From Myxococcales bacterium (lineage in GTDB: Bacteria > Myxococcota_A > Polyangia > Polyangiales > Polyangiaceae): DNA of 47,614 nt. Of the stretch, positions 46,174 to 47,614 are shown in pieces. The stretch's first letter is position 1; every line of letters begins with the position of its first letter. The stretch is from the NCBI GenBank assembly GCA_009692485.1, contig SHZB01000005.1, forward strand, positions 1 through 47,614, in the 5' to 3' direction. A program made the translations under genes and the position numbers. The notes beneath the pieces are model-generated. The model was not told the origin of the DNA, searched no databases, and saw nothing but the letters and a program-made list of their open reading frames with translations.

Positions 46174-47053
46174 CCGCGACGAGCTTCGCCTTCGGAGCGA
46201 TGGGGTCGCTCGCGTAGCAGTGCTCGGGCGCTGGGAAGCTCCGCGCGCGCACCTCGGCCGCGAAGCTCTTTGCCGCGTCGCGCATCGTGTCGCCGACGTT
46301 GGCGTAGGCCTTCGCGAACTTCGGCGCGTGCCCGATATTCATGCCAAAAAGGTCGTAGCTCACAAGCACCTGTCCGTCGCAATCCGGGCCGGCGCCGATG
46401 CCGATCGTCGGCACGCCCACCGCCTCCGTGATCTGCGCGGCGAGCTCCGCCGGCATCGCCTCGAGCACGATCGCGTAGACGCCTGCTTCCGTGAGCGCGA
46501 TGGCGTCGGCGATGATCCGTTTCGCCGCGCTCCGCGACTTGCCTTGCACCTTGAAGCCGCCGAGCGCGTGCACCGACTGCGGCGTCAGGCCGACGTGTCC
46601 CATCACCGGAATCCCGCAGCGCACGATCCGCGCGACATGCTCGGCGACGTCGGCGCCGCCCTCGAGCTTCACGCTGCTCGCGAGTCCCTCTTTCACGAGC
46701 TTGCCCGCGCTCTCGACGGCTTGCTGCGGCGAGACCTGGTAGCTCATGAACGGCAGGTCGCCGACCACGTGGGCGTAGCGAGCCCCGCGTGCGACGCAGC
46801 GCGTGTGGTAGCAAATCTCGTCGAGCGTCACCGGCAGGGTGTTGTCGTGTCCCTGCACGACCATGCCCAACGAGTCGCCGACGAGCAGGACATCGATGCC
46901 CGCGTCGTCGAGCAGGCGCGCCATCGTGAAGTCGTACGCCGTCACCATCGTGATCGGCTCGCGGCCCTTGCGACAGCGAAGCTCTGGCGCGGTGATTCGT
47001 CTGCGGAGTGCGGCCCTCGCGGTGCCGTCGCCGTCTCTGTGGCTTCCGTACAT
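46169..47053 (-). CDS. panB: 3-methyl-2-oxobutanoate hydroxymethyltransferase
   Basis: [128 protein letters not shown]. Confidence 0.97.
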   Translation of the reverse strand: MYGSHRDGDGTARAALRRRITAPELRCRKGREPITMVTAYDFTMARLLDDAGIDVLLVGDSLGMVVQGHDNTLPVTLDEICYHTRCVARGARYAHVVGDLPFMSYQVSPQQAVESAGKLVKEGLASSVKLEGGADVAEHVARIVRCGIPVMGHVGLTPQSVHALGGFKVQGKSRSAAKRIIADAIALTEAGVYAIVLEAMPAELAAQITEAVGVPTIGIGAGPDCDGQVLVSYDLFGMNIGHAPKFAKAYANVGDTMRDAAKSFAAEVRARSFPAPEHCYASDPIAPKAKLVAV

Positions 47054-47226
47054 GTTCCTCCCGGTCGCGGCCGACTAGCGGTCCACGCCTTCCAAAGATG
47101 TAGCACGCTCGAGCGCTCGACGTCACTCCGCAGAGCGGCGCATGTTGCAGTCGAGCCGCGCTCGAGAGCGGTGAAGTTCACACCCGCCCGTGCGCGAGCC
47201 GGCCCTCGCGAACCGCGCAAAGGCAG

Positions 47227-47614
47227 TCAGGGCGCAGCCGTTCGCGAAAGCAAAAGGACGAGGAGCGCGCCGACGGTGACCGCCGCAATCGCGGCGATGA
47301 GGAGCGCCACGAGCCAGCTAGGCCAGCCGCGACCGCCCGCGCCCGCTGCACCCTGACCCACCAGCGTCGTCGCGAGCGGCGAGCCCTCCCTGGGCGGCGC
47401 TGCCATCGGGTGCGGCTGTTGCGCGCCGCCTTGCTGCGATCCGTAAGGTTGTTGCGCGCCGCCTTGCTGCGCTCCGTAAGGTTGTTGCGCGCCGCCTTGC
47501 TGCGATCCGTAAGGTTGTTGCGCGCCGCCTTGCTGCGATCCGTAAGGTTGTTGCGCGCCGCCTTGCTGCGATCCGTAAGGTTGTTGCGCGCCGCCTTGCT
47601 GCGATCCGTAAGGT
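47227..47614 (-). CDS. C-terminal part of a tail-anchored repeat protein (5' end outside window)
   Basis: Manual minus-strand translation: (QGGAQQPYGSQ)n-QGGAQQPHPMAAPPREGSPLATTLVGQGAAGAGGRGWPSWLVALLIAAIAAVTVGALLVLLLSRTAAP*. Not in the ORF list because no start is in the window. Confidence 0.7.
   Translation of the reverse strand, partial: PYGSQQGGAQQPYGSQQGGAQQPYGSQQGGAQQPYGSQQGGAQQPYGAQQGGAQQPYGSQQGGAQQPHPMAAPPREGSPLATTLVGQGAAGAGGRGWPSWLVALLIAAIAAVTVGALLVLLLSRTAAP
47418..47614 (-). repeat. 33-bp coding tandem repeat, about 6 copies, running off the window
   Basis: gttgcgcgccgccttgctgcgatccgtaaggtt, period 33. Confidence 0.95.

Overview
High-GC, densely coding chromosomal window with myxobacteria-like content: Cys-rich/RCC1 lipoproteins, many secreted lipoproteins, eukaryotic-like Ser/Thr kinases, an IgGFc-binding-type protein and an AgmX/PglI-like protein. 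I support about 38 protein genes and one tRNA-Arg(TCT), and found no CRISPR array, transposase, integrase or rRNA. Main findings: (1) The two minus-strand ORFs 19573..19980 and 19141..19557 read as one secreted glutathione-peroxidase-like lipoprotein. An in-frame UGA sits exactly at the catalytic Sec/Cys position (NTAAL-U-GHTPQ), and a perfect 7-bp hairpin with a GUC loop, suitably placed for a bacterial SECIS, follows it. (2) A lone tandem-domain bacterial microcompartment trimer shell protein (BMC-T type, resembling Haliangium Hoch_3341 from memory) lies at 11733..12365 with no other microcompartment gene nearby. (3) Locus-specific short tandem repeats (8, 14, 16, 17, 18, 30 and 37 bp units) repeatedly sit on or directly behind stop codons. 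Related repeats encode signal peptides in frame (21-bp heptad units and a 30-bp unit), and a 12-bp array is inserted in frame in an AMP-forming ligase. (4) Other points: a probable pseudokinase/pentapeptide-repeat fusion, tandem DUF4139 paralogs with an internal OmpA-like segment, an aldehyde:ferredoxin oxidoreductase/MoaD pair, and a kinase-DUF58-vWA operon without MoxR. All family assignments come from motif recognition by eye; no database search was run.
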